A DNA stretch of 53,732 bases, taken from a virus. The notes under the pieces were generated by a model, which was given only the letters and a program-made list of their open reading frames with translations, was not told the DNA's origin and ran no database searches. The stretch covers positions 1-53,732 of IMG/VR virus record IMGVR_UViG_3300031999_000026, one strand, 5' to 3'. Each line of letters begins with the position of its first letter. Position 1 is the stretch's first letter. Shown here one piece after another: positions 8,652 to 17,369 of this stretch. The position numbers were made by a program, and so were the translations under genes.

Positions 8652-9767
8652 TTATATAATATTTTCATTGTTAGCTTTTTCATAAAATTTTCTATTCATA
8701 ATTTTTAATTTAACTAGTATTTCCATTTGATATCCAAGATCATCTATATTCATTTCTAACAGAGTTAAAATATCTCGAATATCAATGTTTTGTAGCGCAT
8801 TACTTAATTCATCATCAAGTTTTTTTCTTTCATTGGCTGTTTCAATTTTTTTATATTTACAATCCTTCAATATATCTATAAACTTAGTTAAATTAAATAA
8901 ATGTATATATTTGTCAGGAACTATAATATCCGTATAATTGTTGTTTAATAGTTTTATGGTGTCATCTAAAGAAAGTTCTAAAATTCCTTCTAAAAATATT
9001 CGTTGAAATATAGGTGAAAAATCATTTAAGATAAACGAGAAGGAATCCGTTTCAGGATTAAATAAATATAATCCTTTACTATTTCCAATATCTGAACGTT
9101 TCGTATGATACGGAGAGCCAATATAAATAAAGTTTCCTATTTCTTGTCTTTTATGAATATGCCCCGAAAATAACTTTTTAATATTTTTTTTGAATTTAAA
9201 TAAATTTGCTCCAGAAGTTTTAATTTCTCTTCCGTTATCATACTTAAATCCATTTATATCTATATGCGCAAAAACATAATCAATATTATTATTTGTATGA
9301 ATATAATTTTCTTCATCTTCTTTATTACCTATCCATGGTAAAATGAGTATTTTAGAATTACCATTTGTAACAATTGTGGGTTTTTGAAAAACAAATACAT
9401 TTGGTATAAATCTTAATGCAGCAATCGAGTTAATATCTGTATCATATTTCTTATAAATATCATGATTTCCTGTTAAAATACATATAGGAAGTATTTCAGC
9501 TAATTCAATAATTATATCAATAGCAGTGTTCATCATATAAATATCTAGAAGTTGACGATTGTCAAAAATATCTCCTAGTATGAATAAATGATCATTTTCT
9601 TTAACATTTTCTTTAATATATGGAATATAAAAATCTTTAAAAAATATTTTTATATTTTGTAACCATTCTAAAGAATTAGCTCGAACTCCTATATGTAAAT
9701 CACTTAAAAGAAAAATTCTATTATAATTAATATATTGTGTATTTAATTTAAAAGAGGTTACTTGCAT
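8652..9767 (-). CDS. 47: gp47/SbcD/Mre11-like nuclease subunit
   Basis: This is the metallophosphoesterase nuclease partner of gp46. The motifs appear in order: SDLHIG (residues 22-27), LGDIFDN (64-70), TGNHD (99-103), and FSGHIHKRQ near 200. Together they supply the two-metal site of the Mre11/SbcD family. The length of 371 is close to T4 gp47 (about 340). It lies just upstream of the deoxyribosyltransferase-like gene and gp46, keeping the T4 46/47 pairing with one insertion. It should resect double-strand ends in the phage replication complex. Confidence 0.92.
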   Translation of the reverse strand: MQVTSFKLNTQYINYNRIFLLSDLHIGVRANSLEWLQNIKIFFKDFYIPYIKENVKENDHLFILGDIFDNRQLLDIYMMNTAIDIIIELAEILPICILTGNHDIYKKYDTDINSIAALRFIPNVFVFQKPTIVTNGNSKILILPWIGNKEDEENYIHTNNNIDYVFAHIDINGFKYDNGREIKTSGANLFKFKKNIKKLFSGHIHKRQEIGNFIYIGSPYHTKRSDIGNSKGLYLFNPETDSFSFILNDFSPIFQRIFLEGILELSLDDTIKLLNNNYTDIIVPDKYIHLFNLTKFIDILKDCKYKKIETANERKKLDDELSNALQNIDIRDILTLLEMNIDDLGYQMEILVKLKIMNRKFYEKANNENII

Positions 9768-9782
9768 TTATAATATTTATTA

Positions 9783-10013
9783 TTAAATATGTAATTGTTC
9801 TTCTTTAATTACAACTTTTGTTTTAGCATTAAAAGCATTTTCTAAATCAATTCTCATTACTCTATTAAATATTTGTTCATTTACAAAATCTGGAGAAGGA
9901 TCGAATTCTACATCAATATTATATAATTTTAGTATTTCTTTTATTATATAAATTACTCTTGATTTACCAGTTTTAGCTTTACCGGATACTGCTATAGTTA
10001 TTTCGTTTTTCAT
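9783..10013 (-). CDS. Very small P-loop protein (76 aa)
   Basis: A Walker A motif, SGKAKTGKSR, sits at residues 10-19 after a beta-strand (EITIAV) and before a helix, exactly as in P-loop NTPases. The protein then stops at 76 residues, far too short for a complete NTPase domain. It may be a minimal nucleotide-binding protein or a decayed kinase. It sits 15 bases upstream of gp47 and 1 base downstream of the next gene. I do not know its function. Confidence 0.55.
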   Translation of the reverse strand: MKNEITIAVSGKAKTGKSRVIYIIKEILKLYNIDVEFDPSPDFVNEQIFNRVMRIDLENAFNAKTKVVIKEEQLHI

Positions 10014-10014
10014 A

Positions 10015-10494
10015 TTAAAATAATCTTTTTGTTTTAATTCTATGTATTAAACCATACTTTTCACTTAATTCTCGTAACAATTCTTCTTTATCAAGTACTC
10101 CAACTTCAGCATAAAGTTGATCATAATTAACCTGAAAAAATTCTGCAAACGCGATAAAAATTTCTATGTTGGAGTATTTTTTTTCTTCTAAAAGTTTTTC
10201 TTTGAAATAATAATACATTTTAATTCTATCATTTCCATCAGCTCTTTTAGGGGTTTTGTATTTTTCAAAATAAGGAGAAATTTCAAAAATATTATACATT
10301 TCATCATCTAACATTTTTAATGTTCGTTTTTCGATAATATTTTCTCCTAACTGATCTTCATAAAGTACAAATACACTATCATGAACTCTCATTGTGTTAC
10401 CAAAATCTTCATAAATTTGTTCGCCTTGATTAAAAGAGTTATTTATGATTTTATCAGTTTTTAATTCATTCTTATTTTCAACAGAATTTTTCAT
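10015..10494 (-). CDS. Unidentified replication-region protein (159 aa)
   Basis: No family is recognised. The N-terminal 30 residues are polar and likely disordered. The rest is helical with many aromatic residues (IEIFIAFAEFFQVNYDQLYA) and ends with a basic tail (IHRIKTKRLF). The start overlaps the stop of the small upstream gene (ATGA), so the two are translationally coupled. It sits between the gp41 C-terminal half and gp47. An accessory replication or late-transcription factor would fit the position, but no sequence evidence supports it. Confidence 0.5.
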   Translation of the reverse strand: MKNSVENKNELKTDKIINNSFNQGEQIYEDFGNTMRVHDSVFVLYEDQLGENIIEKRTLKMLDDEMYNIFEISPYFEKYKTPKRADGNDRIKMYYYFKEKLLEEKKYSNIEIFIAFAEFFQVNYDQLYAEVGVLDKEELLRELSEKYGLIHRIKTKRLF

Positions 10495-10649
10495 ATTTTG
10501 CTTATTTTATTTTGATCTTCTCCTGTAAGTTCAGGATAATCTTTATGAAGTTTATAAGTAAATATATTTATTTTTTTCATTAATATATGATATTCTTTCC
10601 ATAAATCATCCACTTCTTTTTCGCGACTATAATCTTCATTTTTTTTCAT
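10491..10649 (-). CDS. Small charged protein (52 aa)
   Basis: A 52-codon frame begins at the ATG ending at 10649, 4 bases after the stop of the gp41 C-terminal half, and ends in an ATGA overlap with the next gene. The sequence (start MKKNEDYSREKEVDDLWKEY) is hydrophilic and helical. Tight packing on both sides and start/stop overlap support it as a real gene; its function is unknown. Confidence 0.5.
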   Translation of the reverse strand: MKKNEDYSREKEVDDLWKEYHILMKKINIFTYKLHKDYPELTGEDQNKISKI

Positions 10650-10652
10650 AAT

Positions 10653-11204
10653 TTATATATTAAATAATTCATTTACACTATTTTTCACACTTCCAAAATC
10701 TATATTACTTGGAGAATTTGGTTCTAGAGGTTGAAGTGATTGGCTTATTACTGCATCAATAGTTGTAGTTGTTGAGTGTTGTTTTTGTCCTCTTGGTTGT
10801 TTTTGTCCTGCTGCTACATTATTGATAAAAAACTCCATATCTTGAATTGGAGAGTTTCTATCTTCTTCAATTCTCGCGTATTTCCAGTCTATTGTATATC
10901 TTTGTCTACAATTTTCATATCCTGCTACTCTATTTGCTAAACATTTTAAAAAGTATTCTCCCCTTGCTTTCATTTGTGGATCTGCTACAATTCCAAACAA
11001 AAGATCTACTGTATGTAATAAACCACCAGATTCTGCTAATGATGTAATATTTGAATCATTATTAAGCCAACCACTGTTATGTGTTAATATATCATTGGCA
11101 AAAAATAATTTATGGTTTGAATCTACCACAATATCAATTGTATCTATTATATCATATTCTTCAATAGATACGATTTCATCTTCAATAATTTTAATATCAT
11201 TCAT
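10653..11204 (-). CDS. 41: Replicative helicase gp41, C-terminal half with split-intein C part
   Basis: Residues 1-43 are the C part of a split intein: TIDIVVDSNHKLFFANDIL is block F and the end THN, followed by Ser44, is the block G splice junction. Residues 44-183 complete the RecA-like core of the DnaB/gp41 helicase (SGWLNNDSN, then the region with AGYENCRQRYTIDWKYARIEED). The N half is encoded at 12591-13931 and ends in the matching intein N part. Trans-splicing would join ...PTQTNR to SGWLNNDS, giving a helicase of about 496 residues, close to T4 gp41 (475). The C-terminal tail is polar and likely flexible. The start overlaps the homing endonuclease gene by 8 bases. Confidence 0.88.
   Translation of the reverse strand: MNDIKIIEDEIVSIEEYDIIDTIDIVVDSNHKLFFANDILTHNSGWLNNDSNITSLAESGGLLHTVDLLFGIVADPQMKARGEYFLKCLANRVAGYENCRQRYTIDWKYARIEEDRNSPIQDMEFFINNVAAGQKQPRGQKQHSTTTTIDAVISQSLQPLEPNSPSNIDFGSVKNSVNELFNI
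11076..11204 (-). other. Split intein, C part (gp41)
   Basis: This 43-residue intein fragment ends in His-Asn and is followed by Ser as the +1 nucleophile. Its size and motif (hydrophobic block F, NDILTHN end) match C parts of the naturally split gp41 inteins described in 'fractured' phage genes. Confidence 0.88.
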
Positions 11205-12570
11205 TTTTTAAAAAATTTAAACATTCATTTATAATTTCTTCTTTATTTTTATGATACACAGATTCCCATATAATTTTTATTTTATACTCATGTTTTGATG
11301 CTAATTCTTGTTTATATTTATCATTTTCCCATATATCTTTAGCATAAATATGAGTCATTTTATTAACATCATTTTCATTATATTTAAGTGGATTCATATG
11401 CCAAAAATCTCCATTAAACTCAATTATTTTATTATTATATGTAAAATCATAAAAAAATAATTTATTAGTTACTTCATCATAAATAAACATTTCTGTATTA
11501 TTTCCCATAAATTTACAATATTCATCATTAAGTTTATTTTTTAATATTTCAAATAAATTTTTTGAAATATCCGATGCATTCTTTTTATTTATTAAATTAT
11601 CAATTAATCTTTTTTTTGCTTTTATATATTCTATTTTACCTTGTTCTTCTCCATATTTTTCAATATAATATTCTATAGTATGCGCATATTTTTGTTTTAA
11701 AATATATTCATTATATTTTTTATTTCCTTCAATTTCACCATATATTTGAATATATTTTTCTTTATGTGGTATTTTAGATTTATTTCTTTTTTCTTTTAAA
11801 AAATTTTCAAACCATTTATTTCCGTGTTTTCTTCTTATATTACCATACCAAGTATGATCTTTGAATATTATTTTTCCATCCTCTCCATAAGTATCAATAT
11901 AATATTGTTTTGATTTTTTATATGAATTTTTTTTATTTTTATTCTCCCATTTTAATAATCCTTCTTTTTCTCCATGTCGTTGTATATAACCCTCTTTTGT
12001 ATTTACAACAGCATATGTTTCTTGTCTTTTATCATATAATTTTTTCCCGGTTTCTTTTCCATATTTTTTAATATATCCTTCAAGTGAATTTCCAAATTTA
12101 TAATTTTTTATATAATTATCATATTTTTTTCTTCCTTCTTCTTCTCCACATTTATTAATCAATGTATCCAAATTATTAGGACATTTCGATTTTAATATTA
12201 ATGTAGATTGTTCCTCTCCAAATTTATCAATTAAATATTCTTTTGTACTTGTTATTTTTTGTTTCTCTGATCTTTTTAAATATCTTTTTTCTCCTTCTAT
12301 TTCTCCATATCGTATTAAAAATGATTTTTTTGTTGAACTATCTTTTTTTAAATTTTTAATTTCTTGTAAACGCTTAATAATATCATATTCAGAAAAATCA
12401 TATATTAACAAATCTATTATTTTTCTTATATCATAATCATATGTATGATATTTATTTTTTGATTCTAAATAATCATTTAAACTTTTTAAAGTTTTAATAC
12501 AATGCATATCAAAACTTATATTAAAACTTAATTTTAATAGTTTAATTTTAAAATTTTCTATAGCTTCCAT
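11197..12570 (-). CDS. Vsr-like (EDxHD) homing endonuclease between gp41 halves (457 aa)
   Basis: The N-terminal 330 residues contain about nine copies of a module patterned S/T-x-x-x-Y-I-x-x-Y/H-GE-x-x-G-x-x-x-Y (for example EGYIKKYGKETGKKLYDK), probably DNA-binding. The C-terminal 100 residues hold the nuclease: FYDFTYNNKIIEFNGDFWHM then NP at about 373-394, followed by KIKIIWESVYHKNKE. This is the pattern of the Vsr-related EDxHD homing endonucleases known from fractured genes with split inteins. It stands free between the gp41 halves, 20 bases after one and overlapping the other by 8. It should cut an uninterrupted gp41 allele and spread the arrangement by gene conversion. It looks intact. 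Confidence 0.82.
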   Translation of the reverse strand: MEAIENFKIKLLKLSFNISFDMHCIKTLKSLNDYLESKNKYHTYDYDIRKIIDLLIYDFSEYDIIKRLQEIKNLKKDSSTKKSFLIRYGEIEGEKRYLKRSEKQKITSTKEYLIDKFGEEQSTLILKSKCPNNLDTLINKCGEEEGRKKYDNYIKNYKFGNSLEGYIKKYGKETGKKLYDKRQETYAVVNTKEGYIQRHGEKEGLLKWENKNKKNSYKKSKQYYIDTYGEDGKIIFKDHTWYGNIRRKHGNKWFENFLKEKRNKSKIPHKEKYIQIYGEIEGNKKYNEYILKQKYAHTIEYYIEKYGEEQGKIEYIKAKKRLIDNLINKKNASDISKNLFEILKNKLNDEYCKFMGNNTEMFIYDEVTNKLFFYDFTYNNKIIEFNGDFWHMNPLKYNENDVNKMTHIYAKDIWENDKYKQELASKHEYKIKIIWESVYHKNKEEIINECLNFLKNE

Positions 12571-12590
12571 AACTCATATATTTTTTTCGT

Positions 12591-13931
12591 TTACTCATTT
12601 GTTCTTATATATATCTTATCTCCCTTATGAAAATTTGATACTTGTTGTAATGAGTTGTTAATAGGAAATACATGATTTTTAGAACAGATGATTTCTTTTC
12701 CAGATTTAGTTTTTATTTTATATGTTTTTGTACTTTTATTATTATAAATATTATTAACTTTTACATACCCTTCATCTCCTAATATAAAATCATTTATTTT
12801 TAAATCTTTAAGTTTAATTTTTCCCTTATCTTTATGATATATTATAGTATTTGGGTCTAAACAACGATTGGTTTGAGTAGGTGAAATAATAGCCCAATTA
12901 TTTTCTTGCCCCATTGCTCTAACATCTTCAGAAATTTGTTTTATTTTCATATATAAATTCTCAGTGTTAGGATTTCTCCAATTTTTCATAATATTTAAAT
13001 AATCTATAAAAATGTTTTCAAATTTATACCCCAATATTTCTTGAGCTTTTCTTAAGTAAGCACCAATATCATTTGCAGATGCAGTTGAAGATGGAAATTC
13101 TTTAACATGTAATTCACCAAGAGGTTTAATAGATCTTTGTTTTAAATTCGTAAGTTTTTGTTTAAGTAATGATTGATCTTTTGTAAATTCTTCATAATCA
13201 TCTAAAGGAATATTTAACATATTTGCGCCTATTCTCATGTTTACAATTTCTTCTTGTAATTCTAATGTGATATATGCTGTATTGTGCCCATTAATTACAG
13301 ATTTTGCTGCTAAATTACAAAGCCAAGTAGATTTTCCGGCTTTAGGTGCACCCAATAACACTATAAGTGATCCTTTCCAATTACCACCTTTAGTACATAA
13401 ATCTATAAAATTATATCCCGTAGAAGTTCTTGCTAATCTTGTTTGTAAGTGAGATGCAGCGTCAAAGAAATTTTTACCCATATTAAAAGTAAAGTCTATA
13501 ATAGTTTCTGACGTTAGCATATGACGTGCTTTTTCAACAACTTCTTTTGCATTTTCTGCTGTAACTGTTGTAGTTTTCATGTATGCGATTACTTTTCGCA
13601 TCACATTATCAAGATTTCTAATTTCAATCCATGGTCCTATATTATTTTCCAACCATTGATCACCATATTGTGATAAAAGTTGTTTTGTATTATAAACAGC
13701 ATCAATTATATCATTAGTAAATTTTTCACTTAGTCCTTTTATTTGAACCAATTGAATCATTTGTTCCTTTGAGGGTGCTTCTTTATATCTTAAACAATGC
13801 TCTTTGGCAATTTCAAATAATTCTTTAATATTTTGATTTGTGAAAAAATCAGGCTTTGTTGTATTAAGAAATAAAGAATTGCTTAAGATATAATGGTAGA
13901 AAATTTGCTCTTGGTAGCTATTTATGCTCAT
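12591..13931 (-). CDS. 41: Replicative helicase gp41, N-terminal half with split-intein N part
   Basis: The first 356 residues are a DnaB/gp41-type helicase: N-terminal helical domain, then Walker A GAPKAGKST (194-202), Walker B IFIDYLNIM near 317-325 and the segment IISPTQTNR. At Cys357 a split-intein N part of 90 residues begins: CLDPNTIIYH is block A and GKEIICSKNHVF is block B, with Ser replacing the usual Thr of TxxH. The stop comes right after the intein part. The other half lies at 10653-11204. The product should be the 5'-3' replicative helicase working with primase. The insertion site, between QTNR and SG, is in the most conserved part of the ATPase. A degraded copy of this gene's 5' end lies at 33454-33552. 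Confidence 0.9.
   Translation of the reverse strand: MSINSYQEQIFYHYILSNSLFLNTTKPDFFTNQNIKELFEIAKEHCLRYKEAPSKEQMIQLVQIKGLSEKFTNDIIDAVYNTKQLLSQYGDQWLENNIGPWIEIRNLDNVMRKVIAYMKTTTVTAENAKEVVEKARHMLTSETIIDFTFNMGKNFFDAASHLQTRLARTSTGYNFIDLCTKGGNWKGSLIVLLGAPKAGKSTWLCNLAAKSVINGHNTAYITLELQEEIVNMRIGANMLNIPLDDYEEFTKDQSLLKQKLTNLKQRSIKPLGELHVKEFPSSTASANDIGAYLRKAQEILGYKFENIFIDYLNIMKNWRNPNTENLYMKIKQISEDVRAMGQENNWAIISPTQTNRCLDPNTIIYHKDKGKIKLKDLKINDFILGDEGYVKVNNIYNNKSTKTYKIKTKSGKEIICSKNHVFPINNSLQQVSNFHKGDKIYIRTNE
12594..12863 (-). other. Split intein, N part (gp41)
   Basis: This 90-residue fragment starts with the catalytic Cys (CLDPNT) and contains the block B histidine (SKNH). The length is that of canonical split inteins cut at the usual endonuclease position. 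Confidence 0.88.
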
Positions 13932-13944
13932 ATTAAATGAATAT

Positions 13945-14220
13945 TTATAATTCCCATAAATGTTTTATTACTTTATAATTTGAATATTTAAGTTTTTCTA
14001 AATATCCCAGTTTAACTAATTCATCTAAATCATCAGACAAAAGAGATGAAATTCTTACTCGAGTTTTAAGAAATGCTTCATGTGTTTTAAATTCTGATTC
14101 ATATCGTCTTTCATTATCTAGAAATGATACAATTTCAAATAAAAGATCTATGTGTGTAGGATTTTCAATTATTCCAATAAGGTTTTTAATTTTAACAATT
14201 TTTTCATTTATAGGCTTCAT
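13945..14220 (-). CDS. Unidentified small helical protein (91 aa)
   Basis: The protein is almost entirely helical, with leucine-rich amphipathic segments (IKNLIGIIENPTHIDLLFEI) and a C-terminal LDELVKLGYLEKLKYSNYKV that resembles the wing region of a winged helix. DNA binding is possible but unproven. It lies 13 bases upstream of the gp41 N half and downstream of a terminator, so it may be first in the helicase transcript. Confidence 0.5.
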   Translation of the reverse strand: MKPINEKIVKIKNLIGIIENPTHIDLLFEIVSFLDNERRYESEFKTHEAFLKTRVRISSLLSDDLDELVKLGYLEKLKYSNYKVIKHLWEL

Positions 14221-14246
14221 ATTCTAAAAATAGTTTATTTTTATAT

Positions 14247-14281
14247 CAACAAAAAGATCTAAAGTTTTCTCTAGATCTTTA
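14247..14281 (-). terminator. Hairpin terminator after the 14301-14525 gene
   Basis: A 9-bp inverted repeat (AAAGATCTA / TAGATCTTT) with a 10-base loop is followed on the minus strand by TTTTTG. It ends the uvsX transcript and separates it from the gp41 operon. Confidence 0.75.
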
Positions 14282-14300
14282 ATAAATTGTTAAAAGATTC

Positions 14301-14525
14301 TTATATAGTTGGTGTAAAATCTACATAATATTCTAAACCTACTTCAAAAAAATCGTTTTTTACAGATGATACTTCTATTAAACCTGTTGGTGTAGCAGCA
14401 TAAAATTTTAAGTTTTCATCACTGCCGCTTGTAACGGGAGTGAATTTTGCAGCCCATAAATACTTATGTTCTCCCCACCCTAATCTTTTTTCTACACTAT
14501 TACATTTGAATTTTGCTCTTGTCAT
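14301..14525 (-). CDS. Conserved-looking small phage protein of unknown function (74 aa)
   Basis: The protein (MTRAKFKCNSVEKRLGWGEH, then KYLWAAKFTPVTSGSDE and a terminal EVGLEYYVDFTPTI) is a short all-beta sequence. From memory I associate this layout with a small phage family lying near recombination genes, but I cannot name it. It is the last gene before the terminator and lies 11 bases after uvsX. It is too small for an enzyme; an OB-like nucleic-acid-binding fold is a guess. Confidence 0.55.
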   Translation of the reverse strand: MTRAKFKCNSVEKRLGWGEHKYLWAAKFTPVTSGSDENLKFYAATPTGLIEVSSVKNDFFEVGLEYYVDFTPTI

Positions 14526-14536
14526 ATTAGTTATTT

Positions 14537-16144
14537 TTAATTTCCTAAATTTGTTAAATCAATTGGATCTTCTATTATTTCATTGTCATCTAATAAATCA
14601 TCGGTTACTTCAGCTAAATCTTCTAAACTTTCTATTGAAGGCAAAGAAAATGTCTTCTTTATGATATTATTATCTAATTCATGCAATACTTCATCTGTAA
14701 ATACTGTTGAAGTATATAATTGTGATACGGGAAATTCTCCTCCTAAATGTTTACAAACAAGATATTTTGATGTATCTCTTGGTTCTACCCAAACTTTGGC
14801 GTTAGGTTTTTTTACTGAAACAGTTAAGCCTTTTGTGTTTATTTCTTCAACTAAATCCCAACCCTGCCACTGAAAAGATACCTTTTTTTCATCATCTTTT
14901 AATTTATCATATTCTATTTGGGTATGCATTTTTCCTCTAACAATTCCACAATTATCCCAATTTACAAATCTTTCTAAACCTACATAAGGATTTGGCTTTT
15001 TATAAAATGGAATATGAATTTTAACAGGAATTGGCCGTGCAAATCTTTGCTTATAGGGCCAAAGGGTTACAACTATACCAACTTTTGCTCCCTCAAGTCC
15101 TTGTTTTTTAACATGTTCTTCAGAATCTTTATCAGTCAATTTTGATTTCGTAAGTGTAAACATTATCGAAGGTGAATATTTTCCTCCTCCACCACCAGAT
15201 ATAGTATTACCACCTATAAATGAACCGATTGAAGCGTACACGTGGTTGCAAATTACAAAGGGTATACCTTTCTTAGCAAAATCATTACCAATAACTCTAA
15301 AAGTTCTACGAATTTGTTGAGATTTGGTCATATCCCTTTTATCTGATCCGCTTGTAGCGTCAGTCTTTTCTTTTGTAGATGATAAACTTCCTAATGAATC
15401 AAGAACAACCATGATTTTTGGTACATCTTTCTTAGCAGCTTTAAGTTCTGAAACAGTCTCATTAAGCTTAGCAGCTAAAGTTGTAAATTCTTCAACTGTA
15501 CCTACGTTTTCAATACGGATTTTCGCAGTATCGATTCCTAATCTTTTAAGAAAATCGACATCAATAGAACCTTCTGAATCATAATAGATTGGAAAATAAC
15601 CCATTGATTGAGCATTACGTACAATACTGCAAGCAAGATATGTCTTACCAGAATTATGACTACTTAAACCATTTCCTGACCAATATCGATGATTATCATG
15701 AAGAATTTCAAAATCATAAACAATTTCTGATTTATATGATTTTTTTATTTTTAGTTTTCTATATCCATCTTTTGTTAGTAAAAGATCACTTAATATTAAA
15801 TCTTCGGTTTTTTTCCATCCTTTAGATGTTTCAAACATATGATCACTAGAGCACTTTGTTTTAAAGTTATCTACTGTCTCTATGTAAAATATAGGTTTTG
15901 GACCTTTTATATAAAAGTCTCCTACTTCACTAAACCCATCAGGAGTATCTATGACGAACGCAGTCTCTTGATAATTATCAATTAAATCTTTGATTTTTAT
16001 TTTCTGAGAATGATTCTTAACATATTCATCAAATTTCTTTTTCAGATATTCTTCACTACATTCTATTAAAGATTTTCCTAAAAATGTTTTAAAATTTTCT
16101 CCTAAAACAAATTGCAATTCTTGTTTAATTAGTTCTACATTCAT
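14537..16144 (-). CDS. uvsX: UvsX/RecA-like recombinase, C-terminal half with long split-intein C part
   Basis: Residues 1-164 are an unusually long intein C part. It includes a block-B-like TKCSSDHMF (96-104), block F (VYDFEILHDNHRYW) and the end SSHN. Ser165 starts the extein with SGKTYLACS, completing a Walker A motif begun in the N half (GEEG). The following 370 residues are a RecA/UvsX core: Walker B KIMVVLDSLGSL, loop regions with SGGGGGKYSPSIMF, and an acidic C-terminal tail ending in DPIDLTNLGN. Spliced, the recombinase is about 450 residues. It would coat single-stranded DNA and drive strand exchange. The start overlaps the homing endonuclease by 20 bases. The first 45 residues precede recognisable intein sequence and may be a partner-binding extension. 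Confidence 0.87.
   Translation of the reverse strand: MNVELIKQELQFVLGENFKTFLGKSLIECSEEYLKKKFDEYVKNHSQKIKIKDLIDNYQETAFVIDTPDGFSEVGDFYIKGPKPIFYIETVDNFKTKCSSDHMFETSKGWKKTEDLILSDLLLTKDGYRKLKIKKSYKSEIVYDFEILHDNHRYWSGNGLSSHNSGKTYLACSIVRNAQSMGYFPIYYDSEGSIDVDFLKRLGIDTAKIRIENVGTVEEFTTLAAKLNETVSELKAAKKDVPKIMVVLDSLGSLSSTKEKTDATSGSDKRDMTKSQQIRRTFRVIGNDFAKKGIPFVICNHVYASIGSFIGGNTISGGGGGKYSPSIMFTLTKSKLTDKDSEEHVKKQGLEGAKVGIVVTLWPYKQRFARPIPVKIHIPFYKKPNPYVGLERFVNWDNCGIVRGKMHTQIEYDKLKDDEKKVSFQWQGWDLVEEINTKGLTVSVKKPNAKVWVEPRDTSKYLVCKHLGGEFPVSQLYTSTVFTDEVLHELDNNIIKKTFSLPSIESLEDLAEVTDDLLDDNEIIEDPIDLTNLGN
15653..16144 (-). other. Atypically split intein, C part (uvsX)
   Basis: This 164-residue fragment carries nearly the whole intein fold, including the block B His, and ends in His-Asn before Ser. 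It pairs with an N part of only 26 residues. The layout is like the atypically split AceL-TerL and VidaL inteins, though with an N-terminal extension. Confidence 0.82.
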
Positions 16145-17369
16145 TTAATTCTAATATTTTATTAATTATTCTATTCTTAGCATATTCAAAAGTTTCATTT
16201 TCCCATATTACCAGATAATTAAATTTTCTCGACAACGCTAATTGCTGTTTATACTCATCATTTAAATATTGTTCATCTGCAGTTTTTCTAGATATAGGAT
16301 TAATCCATTTTTTCCATTCTGATTCGGAAAGTATATCTTTATTCGGATGAAAAGCTACTCCATTATACTCTATAATTAAATTTATATCTTTTATACATAG
16401 ATCATAAAAATTTATCTTTTTATTATCATAATTATATATGAAATATTCATTACTTCCCATATATACTCTTTTAAATTCAATATTATACTTATTTTTTATT
16501 ACTTTTAAAACTTCTTCAAATAAATCTATAGATTTTTGTGAATATCGTTTAGATCGTGTTGTTTTTCTTATAAGTATACTTAATTTTTCTTCATTTGTTT
16601 TAGAATTTAATGTGTTTAACCATTTATCTATTGTTTTCTTAAATTTTATTATACCCTCTTCTCTACCATATAATTCTATGTAATGATCTAAAGATCGTGT
16701 ATCTTGAATTTGGCGTAATTGTTCTGATGCGTCGTTAAGTGAAAGCCCTTTATTAATCCAATATTTTATTTGTCTAACTGTTAAAATTTCTTCTCCATTT
16801 TCTTTTCGTTTAATATAAGATTCTTTTCCTAGATTAGAATAAAAATTAAACATCTTTGCTTTCGCATCATCTTCACTAATTCCCTTATCTAACCAATAAT
16901 TTATCTGTGAAGGTCTCCAAAATTTTTTATGTTTACCCGCATTGTAATTTAATGAATACGTATTACATCTCTTAATAGTATATTCATTAAATTTTTCTAA
17001 ACCTAATCTCTCTCCGTATTTTTTAACGAATTTTTCTAGAGAATTATTAGATTGTAATTTTTTAATGAAAGATATAGATTCTTCTTCGCTCCATCCTCTA
17101 CTAATATAATATCTTTTATTTAAACGAGTATTACTATAGAATCCTAAAAATGATAAGTTAGGTTGGGATTTTTTTAATTTAAAAATATTTAAATAATGTT
17201 CATATTTTTGTATAAGAAAATTTTCTTCTATATTCTTATTCAAAGATGGAATTATCTCAAAAATGATTTCTTTGAATAAATCATAAGAAACAGGATTGTT
17301 TAATCGTTTTCTTTTATGATTCGAATTAGAAGTAAAGAAAAATAAATCTTCAAGATTTTTTGATTTCAT
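16125..17369 (-). CDS. Vsr-like (EDxHD) homing endonuclease between uvsX halves (414 aa)
   Basis: The C-terminal 100 residues contain NFYDLCIKDINLIIEYNGVA followed by FHPNKD (320-345) and FNYLVIWENETFEYAKNRI, the same nuclease pattern as the gp41-associated enzyme. The N-terminal part has two to three of the Y-G-x-x-x-G repeats (KKYGERLGLEKFNEY, LYGREEGIIKFKK) and two other repeated modules patterned INYWL/I-x-KG-I/L-S. It overlaps both uvsX halves by exactly 20 bases. It probably cleaves intein-less uvsX alleles to spread the fracture. It appears intact. Confidence 0.8.
   Translation of the reverse strand: MKSKNLEDLFFFTSNSNHKRKRLNNPVSYDLFKEIIFEIIPSLNKNIEENFLIQKYEHYLNIFKLKKSQPNLSFLGFYSNTRLNKRYYISRGWSEEESISFIKKLQSNNSLEKFVKKYGERLGLEKFNEYTIKRCNTYSLNYNAGKHKKFWRPSQINYWLDKGISEDDAKAKMFNFYSNLGKESYIKRKENGEEILTVRQIKYWINKGLSLNDASEQLRQIQDTRSLDHYIELYGREEGIIKFKKTIDKWLNTLNSKTNEEKLSILIRKTTRSKRYSQKSIDLFEEVLKVIKNKYNIEFKRVYMGSNEYFIYNYDNKKINFYDLCIKDINLIIEYNGVAFHPNKDILSESEWKKWINPISRKTADEQYLNDEYKQQLALSRKFNYLVIWENETFEYAKNRIINKILELNECRTN

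Noticed and set aside
12591-12863. gp41 ending early as a nonsense mutation
   Set aside because: The extra residues are a recognisable intein N part, and the matching C part with the rest of the helicase is encoded downstream.
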